Under the pieces are notes generated by a model. It did not search any database. It was not told where the DNA came from and was given only the letters and a program-made list of their open reading frames with translations. Positions 25,519 to 33,926 of a stretch of 64,000 nucleotides of DNA are shown piece after piece. A program made the translations under genes and the position numbers. The stretch lies in assembly GCA_030426805.1 (NCBI GenBank), contig JAUHXU010000002.1, positions 186,001 to 250,000 on the forward strand, written 5' to 3'. This DNA comes from a bacterium. GTDB taxonomy: Bacteria; Planctomycetota; JAFGQW01. Numbering within the stretch: position 1 is the first letter of the stretch; each line of letters starts with the position of its first letter.

Positions 25519-26040
25519 ATGGATCGGTTACTGCGGCTGATGGCATCCAAGGCGCTCGTCCTGGGGGCGGATCAAATCCGATCCCAGGGGTTCGGCCCGG
25601 TGCAGCGAACCTACCGGCGTGGTGGCGCGATCGTGACCGAGGCGATAACGCCGGGGTTTCGGCTCAGTTGCGGGTGTATCGTCACGCGAATCGATGACGT
25701 GGGGCGGCCATGCGTGGATTGCCTCGCGGAGCTGCAGGCGATGCTCGCCGTGACGCCGGGGCATGCGCTTTCGCCCGAGGATCTCATGTGGATGGCCAGT
25801 CCCTGCCGCAGCTGCGCGCGACTCTGCGCGGCGATCCCTTGCGGAAGGAGCGTGTGCACCAGGCACAGCGCGAGACACCCCGAGGGCCACGAGCTCTTCT
25901 ACTGCGGCGCGCACTTCGGCCAGCTGGTTGAAGAGCTCGCGCGCGAGAAGCGAATTGAGCGCTTCGGCATCGTGGGGGAGAAGGCGCGTGGCTTCGCCCG
26001 AAGCCTGTTCGCGCGCCGCGAGGACGATGAGCCTCGCTAA
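25519..26040 (+). CDS. Cys/His-rich RING-like zinc protein of Ubl operon
   Basis: 173 residues from the ATG at 25519, with a GGAAGG-type ribosome-binding site upstream. Ordered metal ligands are C51-x-C53, C65-x2-C68, C96-x2-C99, C103, C108, C113-x2-H116, H120, H124 and C129-x2-H132, enough for at least two zinc ions in cross-brace or treble-clef style. Inside an operon with Ubl, E1 and JAMM genes this is a candidate RING-type E3 ligase or scaffold, but the ligand order is not a textbook RING, so this is inference. The C-terminus is a charged helix. It overlaps the HerA-like gene by 14 bases. Confidence 0.65.
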   Translation: MDRLLRLMASKALVLGADQIRSQGFGPVQRTYRRGGAIVTEAITPGFRLSCGCIVTRIDDVGRPCVDCLAELQAMLAVTPGHALSPEDLMWMASPCRSCARLCAAIPCGRSVCTRHSARHPEGHELFYCGAHFGQLVEELAREKRIERFGIVGEKARGFARSLFARREDDEPR

Positions 26041-28111
26041 GCGCCTGATGCAGCGCATTCGCCGGCTGCCGGCGAGTGTTCGCGATCTGGGGCTCGAAGA
26101 CGATCTTGCGCTGGTGCAGCTCAGTGAGGAATCCGGCTGGCCGGACGAGGATCTCGCGCGGCTTGTCAGTGAGCGCCTCGACGAACTCGAGGGCTCGCTG
26201 CTTCACAGCCCGTTCATCACGCCGCCGGGGCCGATTCCCGGTGCGGTCCAGTTGGGATCGACCTTCACCGGGGATCCGGTCGGTGTCGATCTTGCGCGCG
26301 GGGCGAATCCCGTGCAGCACTTCCTCCTGTCCGGCGCGGTGGGCACGGGCAAGAGCGCGACGATGGCCTCTATCGCGCTTCAGGCGCGTGACGTGTGCGA
26401 CGTCGTTGTTCTGGACTCGCAGAGCATGTTCGCGCGCATCCCGGAGATCGCGGCTTCCGGATTCGAGTTCATCGATGTGAAGCGAGATCTTCGGCTCAAC
26501 CCACTCGATCCGCTTGACGGCTTGGGTCCCTTTGAGCAGCATCACGCGTTCGCGAAAGGCCTGGCGGAGACCTACGGCCTGAAGTGGTCCGAGCAGGAAC
26601 TGCTTCGTGCGCTCACGGCGCTCGAGGGGACTTCTCGGCTGCATGTTCGCGGCGTTCTCGCCTACCTGGAGGCGAAGACGTATCGCGGGTTCTCGAACCG
26701 CTCGCGCCTTCGTGACTCGATTCTCCTGCAGCTCGGCTACCTGGCGGATGCGCTGTATCCGACGCTGGACTGTCGGCGTGGCATGGATTTCTCGAAGATC
26801 CTGACCCGCGGTGCGGTGGTGCTGAGGCTCGATGGGATCGGCATCGAGCATCAGGCGTGGATCGCCCGCTTCGCGTTCGACTACGTCTTCTTGCTTCGTC
26901 GCGCGCAGCGTGGTCTGCAGCGTCCACTCCTGGTGCTGGCCGATGAGGCGCAGGCCCTTCTCGAGCACGGCGAGGGGATGGTCGCAGATCGCCTGCTTCA
27001 GGCGCGTCATGCCCGGTTGCACTTCGCTTTCGGGGTGCAGGTGCCCAGCCGCGTGAGCCCTACGGTGAGCGGAAACTGCGACTGCCACCTTGTTGGAGGG
27101 CTGGTAGATTCCGAGTGCAAGCGGCGAGTCCAACGCACGCTCGGTCTCACGAGTGACCAGGTCGAGTACCTCTCGCAGCAGCGCGGGCCCCTGAACACTG
27201 GTGAGGTTCGGGGTGGCCCCCAAGTCGTGTGCGCGCTTCCCCGCTCGCCATTCAAGCGTCCGTTCGTGCTGCAGCTCCCGTGGATGGACATCGAGCCGGT
27301 CGCGGCCGCTGTCCCGACTCCCGCGTTCGTGCAGGATCTTGCGTGGGAGGGGCTTGAGGAGACCGTGGAGCCGCAATCTCCAGGGTCGATGGAGCGTGGC
27401 GCGCCGGTGGGCACGGAATCGCGGGCTTCAGCTGCGAGTCGCTTGGATGAGGAGACTGAGCGGTTCGTCAGCGATGTGCTGGTGCAGGGGAACGAGTGCA
27501 GCACGCTTTCGCAGCGCTTCGAGCGAGCGAGGGTTCGATCCGCCGAGCGGCAGCGACAGATCATGAAGCGCGTTCTTGAGCGAGGACTCGTTAAGACAGA
27601 GAGCCTGGCGGTGGGGCGCGGGCGTCCTTGGACGTTAGCCGAGCCAACGGAGGTGTTGCTCACCGAGCGTGGCGTTCGCTGGAAGAAGGGGCGTGGCGGC
27701 CTGGCGACCCGGGTGGCGACGAGCCTGCTTGAGAAGAAGATCGAGGGGCTCGAAGGATGGACGTGTGTGCGCGAGGGGCGATGGGGCCCGACCGGCAAGC
27801 AAGTGGACCTGCTGCTTCGAGACCCGGTGGGACGAGTGGTCACGGCCGAGATTGCGGGAAACCCCAGGCACGAACTCCACAACGTGCTTGCGTGTGTGCC
27901 CCGCGATGAGGCGGGCACGCGCGAGTGGCGCGGACACGTGGTGGTCGCGGTGAGCGCGAGTGTGCGTGACGCGGTGAAGAAGAAGTTCGCGGCGATCCCT
28001 GAGCTGTCCGGGGATCGGCGAATCGAGGTGCTGGCGCTGAGCCAGGCACTCTCGAAGAAGTGGGTGCCGGGAGGCAGGGAGGAGACGGCGGACGGTGATC
28101 TCTTCAAGTAG
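26027..28111 (+). CDS. HerA/FtsK-like ATPase with nuclease-like tail, last gene of Ubl operon
   Basis: 694 residues from the ATG at 26027. Walker A GAVGTGKSA is at about residues 104-112 and Walker B LLVLADEAQ at about 303-311; RARHARLHFAFGVQVPSR fits the HerA-type sensor and arginine region. The C-terminal part has a winged-helix stretch (about residues 490-560) and a restriction-endonuclease-like segment, KQVDLLLRD followed by VTAEIAGN, where the expected Lys is replaced. The domain order copies the ATPase at 621-2570, although sequence similarity by eye is modest. Overlap with the RING-like gene argues that it belongs to the Ubl system, probably as the DNA-translocating effector. Confidence 0.82.
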   Translation: MSLAKRLMQRIRRLPASVRDLGLEDDLALVQLSEESGWPDEDLARLVSERLDELEGSLLHSPFITPPGPIPGAVQLGSTFTGDPVGVDLARGANPVQHFLLSGAVGTGKSATMASIALQARDVCDVVVLDSQSMFARIPEIAASGFEFIDVKRDLRLNPLDPLDGLGPFEQHHAFAKGLAETYGLKWSEQELLRALTALEGTSRLHVRGVLAYLEAKTYRGFSNRSRLRDSILLQLGYLADALYPTLDCRRGMDFSKILTRGAVVLRLDGIGIEHQAWIARFAFDYVFLLRRAQRGLQRPLLVLADEAQALLEHGEGMVADRLLQARHARLHFAFGVQVPSRVSPTVSGNCDCHLVGGLVDSECKRRVQRTLGLTSDQVEYLSQQRGPLNTGEVRGGPQVVCALPRSPFKRPFVLQLPWMDIEPVAAAVPTPAFVQDLAWEGLEETVEPQSPGSMERGAPVGTESRASAASRLDEETERFVSDVLVQGNECSTLSQRFERARVRSAERQRQIMKRVLERGLVKTESLAVGRGRPWTLAEPTEVLLTERGVRWKKGRGGLATRVATSLLEKKIEGLEGWTCVREGRWGPTGKQVDLLLRDPVGRVVTAEIAGNPRHELHNVLACVPRDEAGTREWRGHVVVAVSASVRDAVKKKFAAIPELSGDRRIEVLALSQALSKKWVPGGREETADGDLFK

Positions 28112-28185
28112 TCGGGCGGATCACGGTGGCGTCAGTCGACGGTGTGGCGACCGGAGGAATCGACCGGCGGGAGGCGGCCGGAGAA

Positions 28186-28227
28186 CCGGGGGCGCGAGAT
28201 CTTCGACTTCGGCTTGCGCGCCCCCGG
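28186..28227. terminator. Perfect 11-bp inverted repeat after Ubl operon
   Basis: Arms CCGGGGGCGCG (28186-28196) and CGCGCCCCCGG (28217-28227) pair perfectly around a 20-base loop. It lies 75 bases after the HerA-like gene. There is no U-tract, so it is either an unconventional terminator or a protein-binding or transfer site of the element. The remaining bases between 28112 and 28441 hold no supported gene. Confidence 0.45.
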
Positions 28228-28441
28228 GAGTGGAGGCGTTGCGGCTGGTGCCGCGTGTGAGTTGTTTCTGGCGGTAGGGAGTTGTTCTGAGGGCAGCTGC
28301 GAGCTGTTGAGGCTTTGATTCTTGAAGGCGAGTTATCAATGGGGACTGGAATCAACTCGGTGCTCCGGTGGGCTGCAAACGAGCGAATCGGTCGCGGTGG
28401 GCCTCTGACCTGGCCGCGGTTGGCCACCGAAGAGGCTTGCG

Positions 28442-28672
28442 ATGACGGCTGAGAAGTCTCGCGCGTCGGAGGAGAGTGCCCTTCTTTCCGCTGACCAGGC
28501 AGCCGAGCTGCTCGCGATCTCGGTTCGCCATCTGCACAAGCTCAACGTGAGTGAGCGACTCCCGCGTCCGCTACGGTTGGGCCGGGCGGTTCGATGGCGC
28601 CGAAGCGAGCTGCTCGCGTGGCTTGCGGCCGGTGCGCCGAGTCGCGCGCGGTGGGAGACGATGCGGAACTGA
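28442..28672 (+). CDS. AlpA/excisionase-type helix-turn-helix protein
   Basis: 76 residues. LSADQAAELLAISVRHLHKL is a MerR-like winged helix-turn-helix followed by the small wing (PRPLRLGRAVRWRRSELLAWLAAG), typical of AlpA/Xis (HTH_17) proteins. It sits 69 bases before the integrase gene on the same strand, as expected for a recombination directionality factor that binds near the attachment site and favours excision. Confidence 0.85.
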   Translation: MTAEKSRASEESALLSADQAAELLAISVRHLHKLNVSERLPRPLRLGRAVRWRRSELLAWLAAGAPSRARWETMRN

Positions 28673-28740
28673 AGAGGTTCCGGGGCGCGAGTTGTACAAC
28701 CCGCGCGCGGCTGATATCATGATCGGCGAAAGGAGTAGCC

Positions 28741-30327
28741 ATGCGGACGTTTCGAATGACGTATCGCGGCACCGACGGTCGCCGCCGGGAGTCGAGAAAG
28801 TGGGCCGTTGAGTTTCGCGATCACCGTGGAGCTGTCCGGCGGATTGCGGGCTTCAGCGATCGCGCTCAGACCGCGGAGCTCGGTCGGCGAATCGAGAAGC
28901 TCGTCGCCGTTCGCGCGAACCATGCGGTTGCGGATGGTGAGCTGTTAGGCTGGTTCGAGTCCATGCCGCCGGCGATCGCTGAGAAGCTCGCGAAGCTCGA
29001 TCTGCTTGACGAACATCAGATCGCTGCAGCCAACCCACTCGCTGAGCACCTGAGCGACTTCTCCACCTCGCTCTCGGCGAAGGGAAACACCGAGAAGCAC
29101 GTGCATCTGGTGACCGGTCGCGCTCGTCAGGTGCTCGAAGACTGCCGGTTCCGGTTCTGGTCCGACATCTCGGCTGCTCGAGTCGAGGTCTACCTTCAGA
29201 GGAGGCGAGAGAGCGAGGCGCGGTTCAGCGTACAAACCTCGAACTTCTACGCCCAGGCGATTCGCCAGTTCTGCGCCTGGATGGTGCAGAGCGGTCGTGC
29301 GGCCAGTTCACCGCTCGCGTCGCTTCGAGGCCTCAACGTTCGCGTTGATCGCCGGCACGATCGTCGGGCGCTGTCGGTCGAAGAGCTGCAACGCTTGCTC
29401 GATGCCGCGCGGAAGGGACCGGAGCGAAAGGGCAGGACGCGCGACGGAGCGCCATCGTGGTCGATGACAGGCCACGAACGAGCTGCGCTCTACCTTCTCG
29501 CGATGGAGACAGGGCTTCGATCCGGTGAGCTTCGCTCGTTGACCAGGTCGTCGTTTGATCTTCGGGCTGATCCGCCGGTCGTGACGGTGACGGCCGCCTA
29601 CTCAAAGCGCCGGCGAGACGATCGGCTCGTGCTCCGAGCAGAGACCGTGGCCGTGCTTCGGCCCCTGCTGAAGCGGCGGGAAGCCACAGAGTCGGTCTTC
29701 CGAATGCCGCGTCCCGACGGTGTCGTGCGGTCGCTGCTTCGCCCCGATCTTCTGGCTGCGCGCACCGCGTGGATCGAAGAGGCGCAGGCTCCTGAGGAGC
29801 GTGAGCGACGGGAGCGGTCGAGCTTCTTGGCTTACCGCGATGCAGAAGGGCGCTTCGCGGACTTCCACTCGCTTCGGCACTCGTTCATCACGAACGTCTG
29901 TCGCACCGGGGCGCACTTCAAGACTGCCCAGGACTTGGCGCGTCACTCGACGCCGCTTCTGACGGCGCGCTACACCCACGGATTCCGAAACGACGAGGTG
30001 GCCGCCGTGAAGAAGCTGCCGGCGCTCGCCGGCGGAACCCTAACAAACTCGGCGGATAACTCGGCGTCGCGGGGTGCAGAACAGTGCACTTCAGTGCAGC
30101 CTGGTGCAGTGAAGTCGGGTCGGCGCCGCGCAGAGCATTCGTCGCGTTCTCGCGAACGACGCGGCGAAACGCGTGAAATGAGCGGGACTTGGGATGGCGT
30201 CCCCGGCAGGATTCGAACCTGCGGCCTACGGTTTAGGAAACCGTTGCTCTATCCACCTGAGCTACGGGGACGCGGTGTGGGGAACGATAACGCGTGCGGG
30301 GGGCGAGCCCAACCGGGTTCGGCGTGA
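28741..30327 (+). CDS. Tyrosine recombinase (integrase) of the element
   Basis: 528 residues from an ATG with AAAGGAG upstream. A core-binding domain (about residues 100-190) precedes the catalytic domain with R260 (TGLRSGEL), H376-x2-R379 (HSLRHSF), H402 and nucleophile Y411 (TARYTHGF), all present. The frame does not stop before the tRNA gene: from about residue 485 it is read antisense through the entire tRNA-Arg and ends at 30327 in chromosomal flank. The tail GVPGRIRTCGLRFRKPLLYP is therefore tRNA-derived and unlikely to be functional. Excision would change this tail. Confidence 0.92.
   Translation: MRTFRMTYRGTDGRRRESRKWAVEFRDHRGAVRRIAGFSDRAQTAELGRRIEKLVAVRANHAVADGELLGWFESMPPAIAEKLAKLDLLDEHQIAAANPLAEHLSDFSTSLSAKGNTEKHVHLVTGRARQVLEDCRFRFWSDISAARVEVYLQRRRESEARFSVQTSNFYAQAIRQFCAWMVQSGRAASSPLASLRGLNVRVDRRHDRRALSVEELQRLLDAARKGPERKGRTRDGAPSWSMTGHERAALYLLAMETGLRSGELRSLTRSSFDLRADPPVVTVTAAYSKRRRDDRLVLRAETVAVLRPLLKRREATESVFRMPRPDGVVRSLLRPDLLAARTAWIEEAQAPEERERRERSSFLAYRDAEGRFADFHSLRHSFITNVCRTGAHFKTAQDLARHSTPLLTARYTHGFRNDEVAAVKKLPALAGGTLTNSADNSASRGAEQCTSVQPGAVKSGRRRAEHSSRSRERRGETREMSGTWDGVPGRIRTCGLRFRKPLLYPPELRGRGVGNDNACGGRAQPGSA
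30195..30271 (-). tRNA. tRNA-Arg, anticodon CCT
   Basis: On the minus strand the acceptor stem GTCCCCG pairs with CGGGGAC, the D arm contains CTCAGGTGGATAGAG, the anticodon stem ACGGT/ACCGT encloses loop TTCCTAA (anticodon CCT, reading AGG), and the T arm contains GGTTCGAATCC. The discriminator base is G and the CCA end is encoded at 30195-30197. The gene is complete, so integration at its 3' end has kept it functional. Confidence 0.95.
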
Positions 30328-30334
30328 ATCGGGG

Positions 30335-31024
30335 TCAGGCGTCGGCCAGGGGGTCGGCGTCGGGGCCGAACTCCTCGAGGAGTCGGTCGAGGTCGCGGGC
30401 GGCGATGTGGGCCTTCGCGCGGACGAGCCGCTCGGCCGCACGCACGTAGCGTTGCTGTGCCGCGCCCTCGGCGATTCCGAGCGTCGCCGCGATCTCCTTG
30501 TAGGGGAGTTCCTTGCGGACGCGCATCAGGATCACCTCGCGGTCGTCGGGCGCGAGCAGTTCGAGCGCGAGACGCAGCGTCGCCCACTCCTCGGCCTGCT
30601 GCAGTTGTTCCTCGGGGCGCGCGCTCGCCGCGCGATCGAGGTCCAACACGACCGACTCGGTCATGTCGCGCTCCTGGAACATCGAGCGCCGCTGCGCGCG
30701 AAAGAAGTCGCTCTGATCACGGATCTCGTTGAGCACCATGATCCGCAACAGGCCGAGGAACTTCTGCTCATTGTCGATCTGGAAGCGCGGCCCGTCCTTG
30801 AGCAGTCGCATCAGCGAGAGGCTCACGATGTCGCCACTCTCGATGCGCGGGCGCATCGCCGGCCCGAGATGACGGCTCGCCTCGCGCTGGACCCACGGCA
30901 AGTGCTTGCGGATCAACGCGTCGCGGGCTCGCGCGTCCTGCTCGTGCTGCCAGCGCTGCAGCAGACGCGTGGTGTTCAGCGCGTCGTAGTCGCGCTCGTC
31001 GATTGACTGCGGTTCGTCGGCCAT
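30335..31024 (-). CDS. ECF-type sigma factor next to FGE-domain kinase
   Basis: 229 residues. Region 2 spans roughly residues 30-110 (DALIRKHLPWVQREASRHLG and LGLLRIMVLNEIRDQ). Region 4 carries LLAPDDREVILMRVRKELPYKEIAATLGIAEGAAQQRYVRAAERL. Such sigma factors paired with Ser/Thr kinases are common in Planctomycetota. It is divergent from the kinase gene, with about 120 bases between them. The stop lies 64 bases beyond the tRNA-Arg, so it marks the first chromosomal gene. Confidence 0.9.
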   Translation of the reverse strand: MADEPQSIDERDYDALNTTRLLQRWQHEQDARARDALIRKHLPWVQREASRHLGPAMRPRIESGDIVSLSLMRLLKDGPRFQIDNEQKFLGLLRIMVLNEIRDQSDFFRAQRRSMFQERDMTESVVLDLDRAASARPEEQLQQAEEWATLRLALELLAPDDREVILMRVRKELPYKEIAATLGIAEGAAQQRYVRAAERLVRAKAHIAARDLDRLLEEFGPDADPLADA

Positions 31025-31143
31025 CTTATCCTGCGACGCGGGGTTGAGGCGCGCCGCGTGCGGGCGCCAGTATACCGGACCGACGGGCCAGGCGAATTCG
31101 CGATTCCTCGTGGTCTTCCGACCCGGCTTCCGCTGATGGGACG

Positions 31144-33303
31144 ATGGTGCCTACCGACGACCGCGATCCTCATCGAATCGACGAGGCAGTGGCCGAGTTC
31201 GTGCGCCGGTGTGATGCCGGCGACGAGCCGGATCCTGCCGCGTTCGCTGCCCGCTATGCATCCGAGGTGCGCGACGCGATCGAGGCGCGCTGTCGCGAGC
31301 ACCTCGCGATCGTCGCGCTGCTCGCCGGCGACGGGGGGGCTCCACCGCGTCAGCAGGTCGGACCGTATCGCCTCGTCGAGGAGATCGGCCGTGGCGGGAT
31401 GGCGACCGTCTACCGTGCCGTGCACGAGCCGAGCGGTGCGGTTCGCGCCGTCAAGGTGCTGCACGAACACCTCGGCGACAACCTACGGCAACTCGCGCGC
31501 TTCGAGGCCGAGTTCACGATCGGCAAGCGCCTGCGCCACCCGCACCTGATCGAGCTCGAAGCGTTCGGCGAGGACGCCGGGGCGTTCTACATCGTCGCGG
31601 CGCCGCTGATGGCACGCTCGCTCGCCGATGCGCTTCGCCGCGCGCCGGCCCCGCCGACGGACTTTGACCCGATCGTCGCGGTCGCGCTCGAGGTGCTCGA
31701 CGCGCTGCAGCACCTCCACGACCACGGGATCTTCCATCGCGACGTGAAGCCGCAGAACGTGCTGCTCGACGCCGACGGCCACGCACGCCTGGCCGACTAC
31801 GGTCTCGCGAAGTTCCGCGAACGCCAGCTCGAACTGACGCTGACGAATACCGGCGAGCCGGTCGGCACGCCCTACTACATGAGTCCCGAGCAGGCGACCG
31901 CCGCGCGCGACGGTATCGACCACCGCACCGACGTCTACTCGTTCGGCGTCGTGCTCTACGAGATGCTCACGCACGAGCGGCCGTTTCGCGGCGACACGCT
32001 CGACCAGGTGCTCCACGACATTCGACACGTCGATGTCGTACCGCCGAGTCGCCGCAATCCGCGGATTCCGCGCGACCTCGAGACGATCTGCCTCCGCGCG
32101 GTCGAGAAGTCCCCGCGCCATCGCTACCCGAGCGCCCGAGCGATGGCCGACGATCTCCGCCGCTTCCGCGACGGTCGATCGGTAGAGGCGCGTCGCCCCG
32201 GTCGGCTCCTGCGCATCGGTCGACTCCTCGCACGACGGCGGGTCGCGGTCGCGTTGATCACGGCTGCGCTCCTCACGCTGTCGGTCGTCGGTATCGCCTG
32301 GTGGCGGGATCGCGAACGCGAACAGTCGAGCGACGCCGAGCGCATTCGTCGCACGGTCGGCCTCGACGTGCGCGGCGTACCCACGGGCGCGGCGGTGTGG
32401 GTGCGCCGCTACGTCGCCGACGGCGCGGAACTCGGCGCCGCGCGTCGCTTCGAACGATCCCGCGATTCGCGACTCGATCCGGGCTACTACCGCATCATCG
32501 TCGTCGACGGCGATCGCTGGCGGAGCTACTTCCGGCCGCTCATCGCAGCGGGTACGACCGCCGTCATCGACTACGAGCCGCTCACGCGGGTGCTCGACGA
32601 AGCCGACATGATCGCCGTGCCTGCGACGACCTTTCGCTTTGGGCGCCGTGCGCCGGGCGAGCCCGAGCGACGGGTGTTCGATCACGCGGTCGCGGCGTTC
32701 CGGATCGACCGGACCGAGGTGACCAACGGGCAGTATCGTGCCTTCGTTCGCGCGACCGGGCGTGACGAGTGGCCCGGTGCGTTCGAGCCGGGCGAGGGCG
32801 ACGCGTGGGATCGACTTCCGGTTGTCGGCGTGTCAGTCACGGATGCCGCCGCCTACGCCGAGTGGGCCGGCAAGCGCCTGCCGACGGAATGGGAGTGGCG
32901 CGTTGCAGCATGCGGCGCGACCGAGCGCCGCTATCCGTGGGGCGACGATGACACCGATGTCGCGCGCCGCGCGGTCGTCGACCGCACGGTCGTCGCCCGA
33001 CTCGAGCCGGCGCAGCAACGCGCGCTCTACTTCGAGCACGTGCAGCCGGTCGGCACGACCCCGGGTGACCGCAGCCTGTTCGGCGTGCTCGACATGTTCG
33101 GCAACGTCGCCGAACTCGTCGAGACCCCGTGGGTGCCGGTGGTCGCCGGGCACCGCACGTTCGAGGCCGGAACGTGGCGCGTGCTCGGCACCGCCTACGC
33201 ATGGTCGGCTTTCGACTTGGAGTACCAGAGCCCTGCGGCGGGCCGCCCGCGCGACCCGGTAATCGGATTCCGTTGTGTTCGTAGTAAAGACCCGCTCCAG
33301 TAG
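31144..33303 (+). CDS. Transmembrane Ser/Thr protein kinase with extracytoplasmic FGE-like domain
   Basis: 719 residues. The kinase domain (about 75-345) has the Gly loop IGRGGMATVY, K104 in AVKVL, the catalytic loop HRDVKPQN (near 198), DYG instead of DFG, and the activation segment GTPYYMSPEQ. A transmembrane helix lies near residues 368-388, then a beta domain, then a SUMF1/FGE-like domain (about 500-719) with RRVFDHAVAAFRIDRTEVTNG, KRLPTEWEWR and IGFRCVRS. The FGE-like part is probably a sensor or carbohydrate-type binding module. It likely controls the divergent sigma factor by phosphorylation. Confidence 0.93.
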   Translation: MVPTDDRDPHRIDEAVAEFVRRCDAGDEPDPAAFAARYASEVRDAIEARCREHLAIVALLAGDGGAPPRQQVGPYRLVEEIGRGGMATVYRAVHEPSGAVRAVKVLHEHLGDNLRQLARFEAEFTIGKRLRHPHLIELEAFGEDAGAFYIVAAPLMARSLADALRRAPAPPTDFDPIVAVALEVLDALQHLHDHGIFHRDVKPQNVLLDADGHARLADYGLAKFRERQLELTLTNTGEPVGTPYYMSPEQATAARDGIDHRTDVYSFGVVLYEMLTHERPFRGDTLDQVLHDIRHVDVVPPSRRNPRIPRDLETICLRAVEKSPRHRYPSARAMADDLRRFRDGRSVEARRPGRLLRIGRLLARRRVAVALITAALLTLSVVGIAWWRDREREQSSDAERIRRTVGLDVRGVPTGAAVWVRRYVADGAELGAARRFERSRDSRLDPGYYRIIVVDGDRWRSYFRPLIAAGTTAVIDYEPLTRVLDEADMIAVPATTFRFGRRAPGEPERRVFDHAVAAFRIDRTEVTNGQYRAFVRATGRDEWPGAFEPGEGDAWDRLPVVGVSVTDAAAYAEWAGKRLPTEWEWRVAACGATERRYPWGDDDTDVARRAVVDRTVVARLEPAQQRALYFEHVQPVGTTPGDRSLFGVLDMFGNVAELVETPWVPVVAGHRTFEAGTWRVLGTAYAWSAFDLEYQSPAAGRPRDPVIGFRCVRSKDPLQ

Positions 33304-33335
33304 CGGGCAGTGCAATTGAGTGACAGGAGTGAGTG

Positions 33336-33908
33336 ATGCCTGAGAAGGTTGTGGCGAGTCTGCCGATCGCGAACGGTGAGCTGTTCTTCAAGGGGTTCTG
33401 GGTGAGCGCCGGATTCGACATGGTCGACATGACGCCCACTGCCCAGGCCTACGAGGTCTACAAGGAGTTCAAGGACGCCGTCTACGAGGACATCGGCGGC
33501 GTCGTCGGTGGAACGTTGGAGCTGAAGGACTTCCTCCAGCAACTCGGTACGGAACTCGGCGAAAGCGCAGCCGACGTCGTGGATGCGTCGAACGGGCACA
33601 TCGTTGCCGGCGAGTTGACGAACCTCCTCAACTTGAAGCTCGATACGTGGGGCGTCGTCGCCACCGGGCCACAGATGCCGACTTGCCACTTCGACAAGGA
33701 CGGCAACTGGATCCGGCATCGGCTCTACCGGCTGAAGCGCGCCGGCGAGCCATGGACTGCCGCCAACGCAGCTGCCGCATTCGCGAACTGGATGAACTCG
33801 GAAGGGCACTCGCTTGCCCCGTCGACGGTCGAGGAACTGGGCGCCCTTCAGTACTCGATGTTCGTGACGTGGCGCATCGGCGAGTCGGAGTCGAACAGCT
33901 TGACGTGA
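33336..33908 (+). CDS. Hypothetical soluble protein
   Basis: 190 residues from the ATG at 33336, 32 bases after the kinase gene on the same strand, with a GGAGTGA-like ribosome-binding site. It is mixed alpha/beta, without signal peptide, membrane segment or known motif. CHFDKDGNWIRHRLYRLKRAGEPW is its most distinctive part. Possibly a kinase substrate by proximity, which is inference only. Confidence 0.7.
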   Translation: MPEKVVASLPIANGELFFKGFWVSAGFDMVDMTPTAQAYEVYKEFKDAVYEDIGGVVGGTLELKDFLQQLGTELGESAADVVDASNGHIVAGELTNLLNLKLDTWGVVATGPQMPTCHFDKDGNWIRHRLYRLKRAGEPWTAANAAAAFANWMNSEGHSLAPSTVEELGALQYSMFVTWRIGESESNSLT

Positions 33909-33926
33909 CCGCGACCCGCCGGAGCG

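Larger units (their letters stand above)
1..30197. mobile_element. Integrative element (defence island) in tRNA-Arg, left end outside window
   Basis: A tyrosine recombinase (28741-30327) and an AlpA-like excisionase (28442-28672) lie directly against the 3' end of a tRNA-Arg gene, the usual layout of an element integrated into a tRNA 3' end. Everything to the left is accessory cargo (HerA ATPases, QatABCD, CHAT/STAND, Ubl system) in mixed orientation and visibly less GC-extreme than the housekeeping genes to the right. I found no second copy of the tRNA 3' end in the window, so the other attachment site must lie upstream of base 1. The element is therefore at least 30 kb. The exact right junction, somewhere within the tRNA 3' half, cannot be placed without the partner site. 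Confidence 0.8.

Noticed and set aside
30195..30327. Integrase C-terminal tail as a functional domain
   Set aside because: It is the antisense translation of tRNA-Arg and flanking DNA and has no domain-like character.
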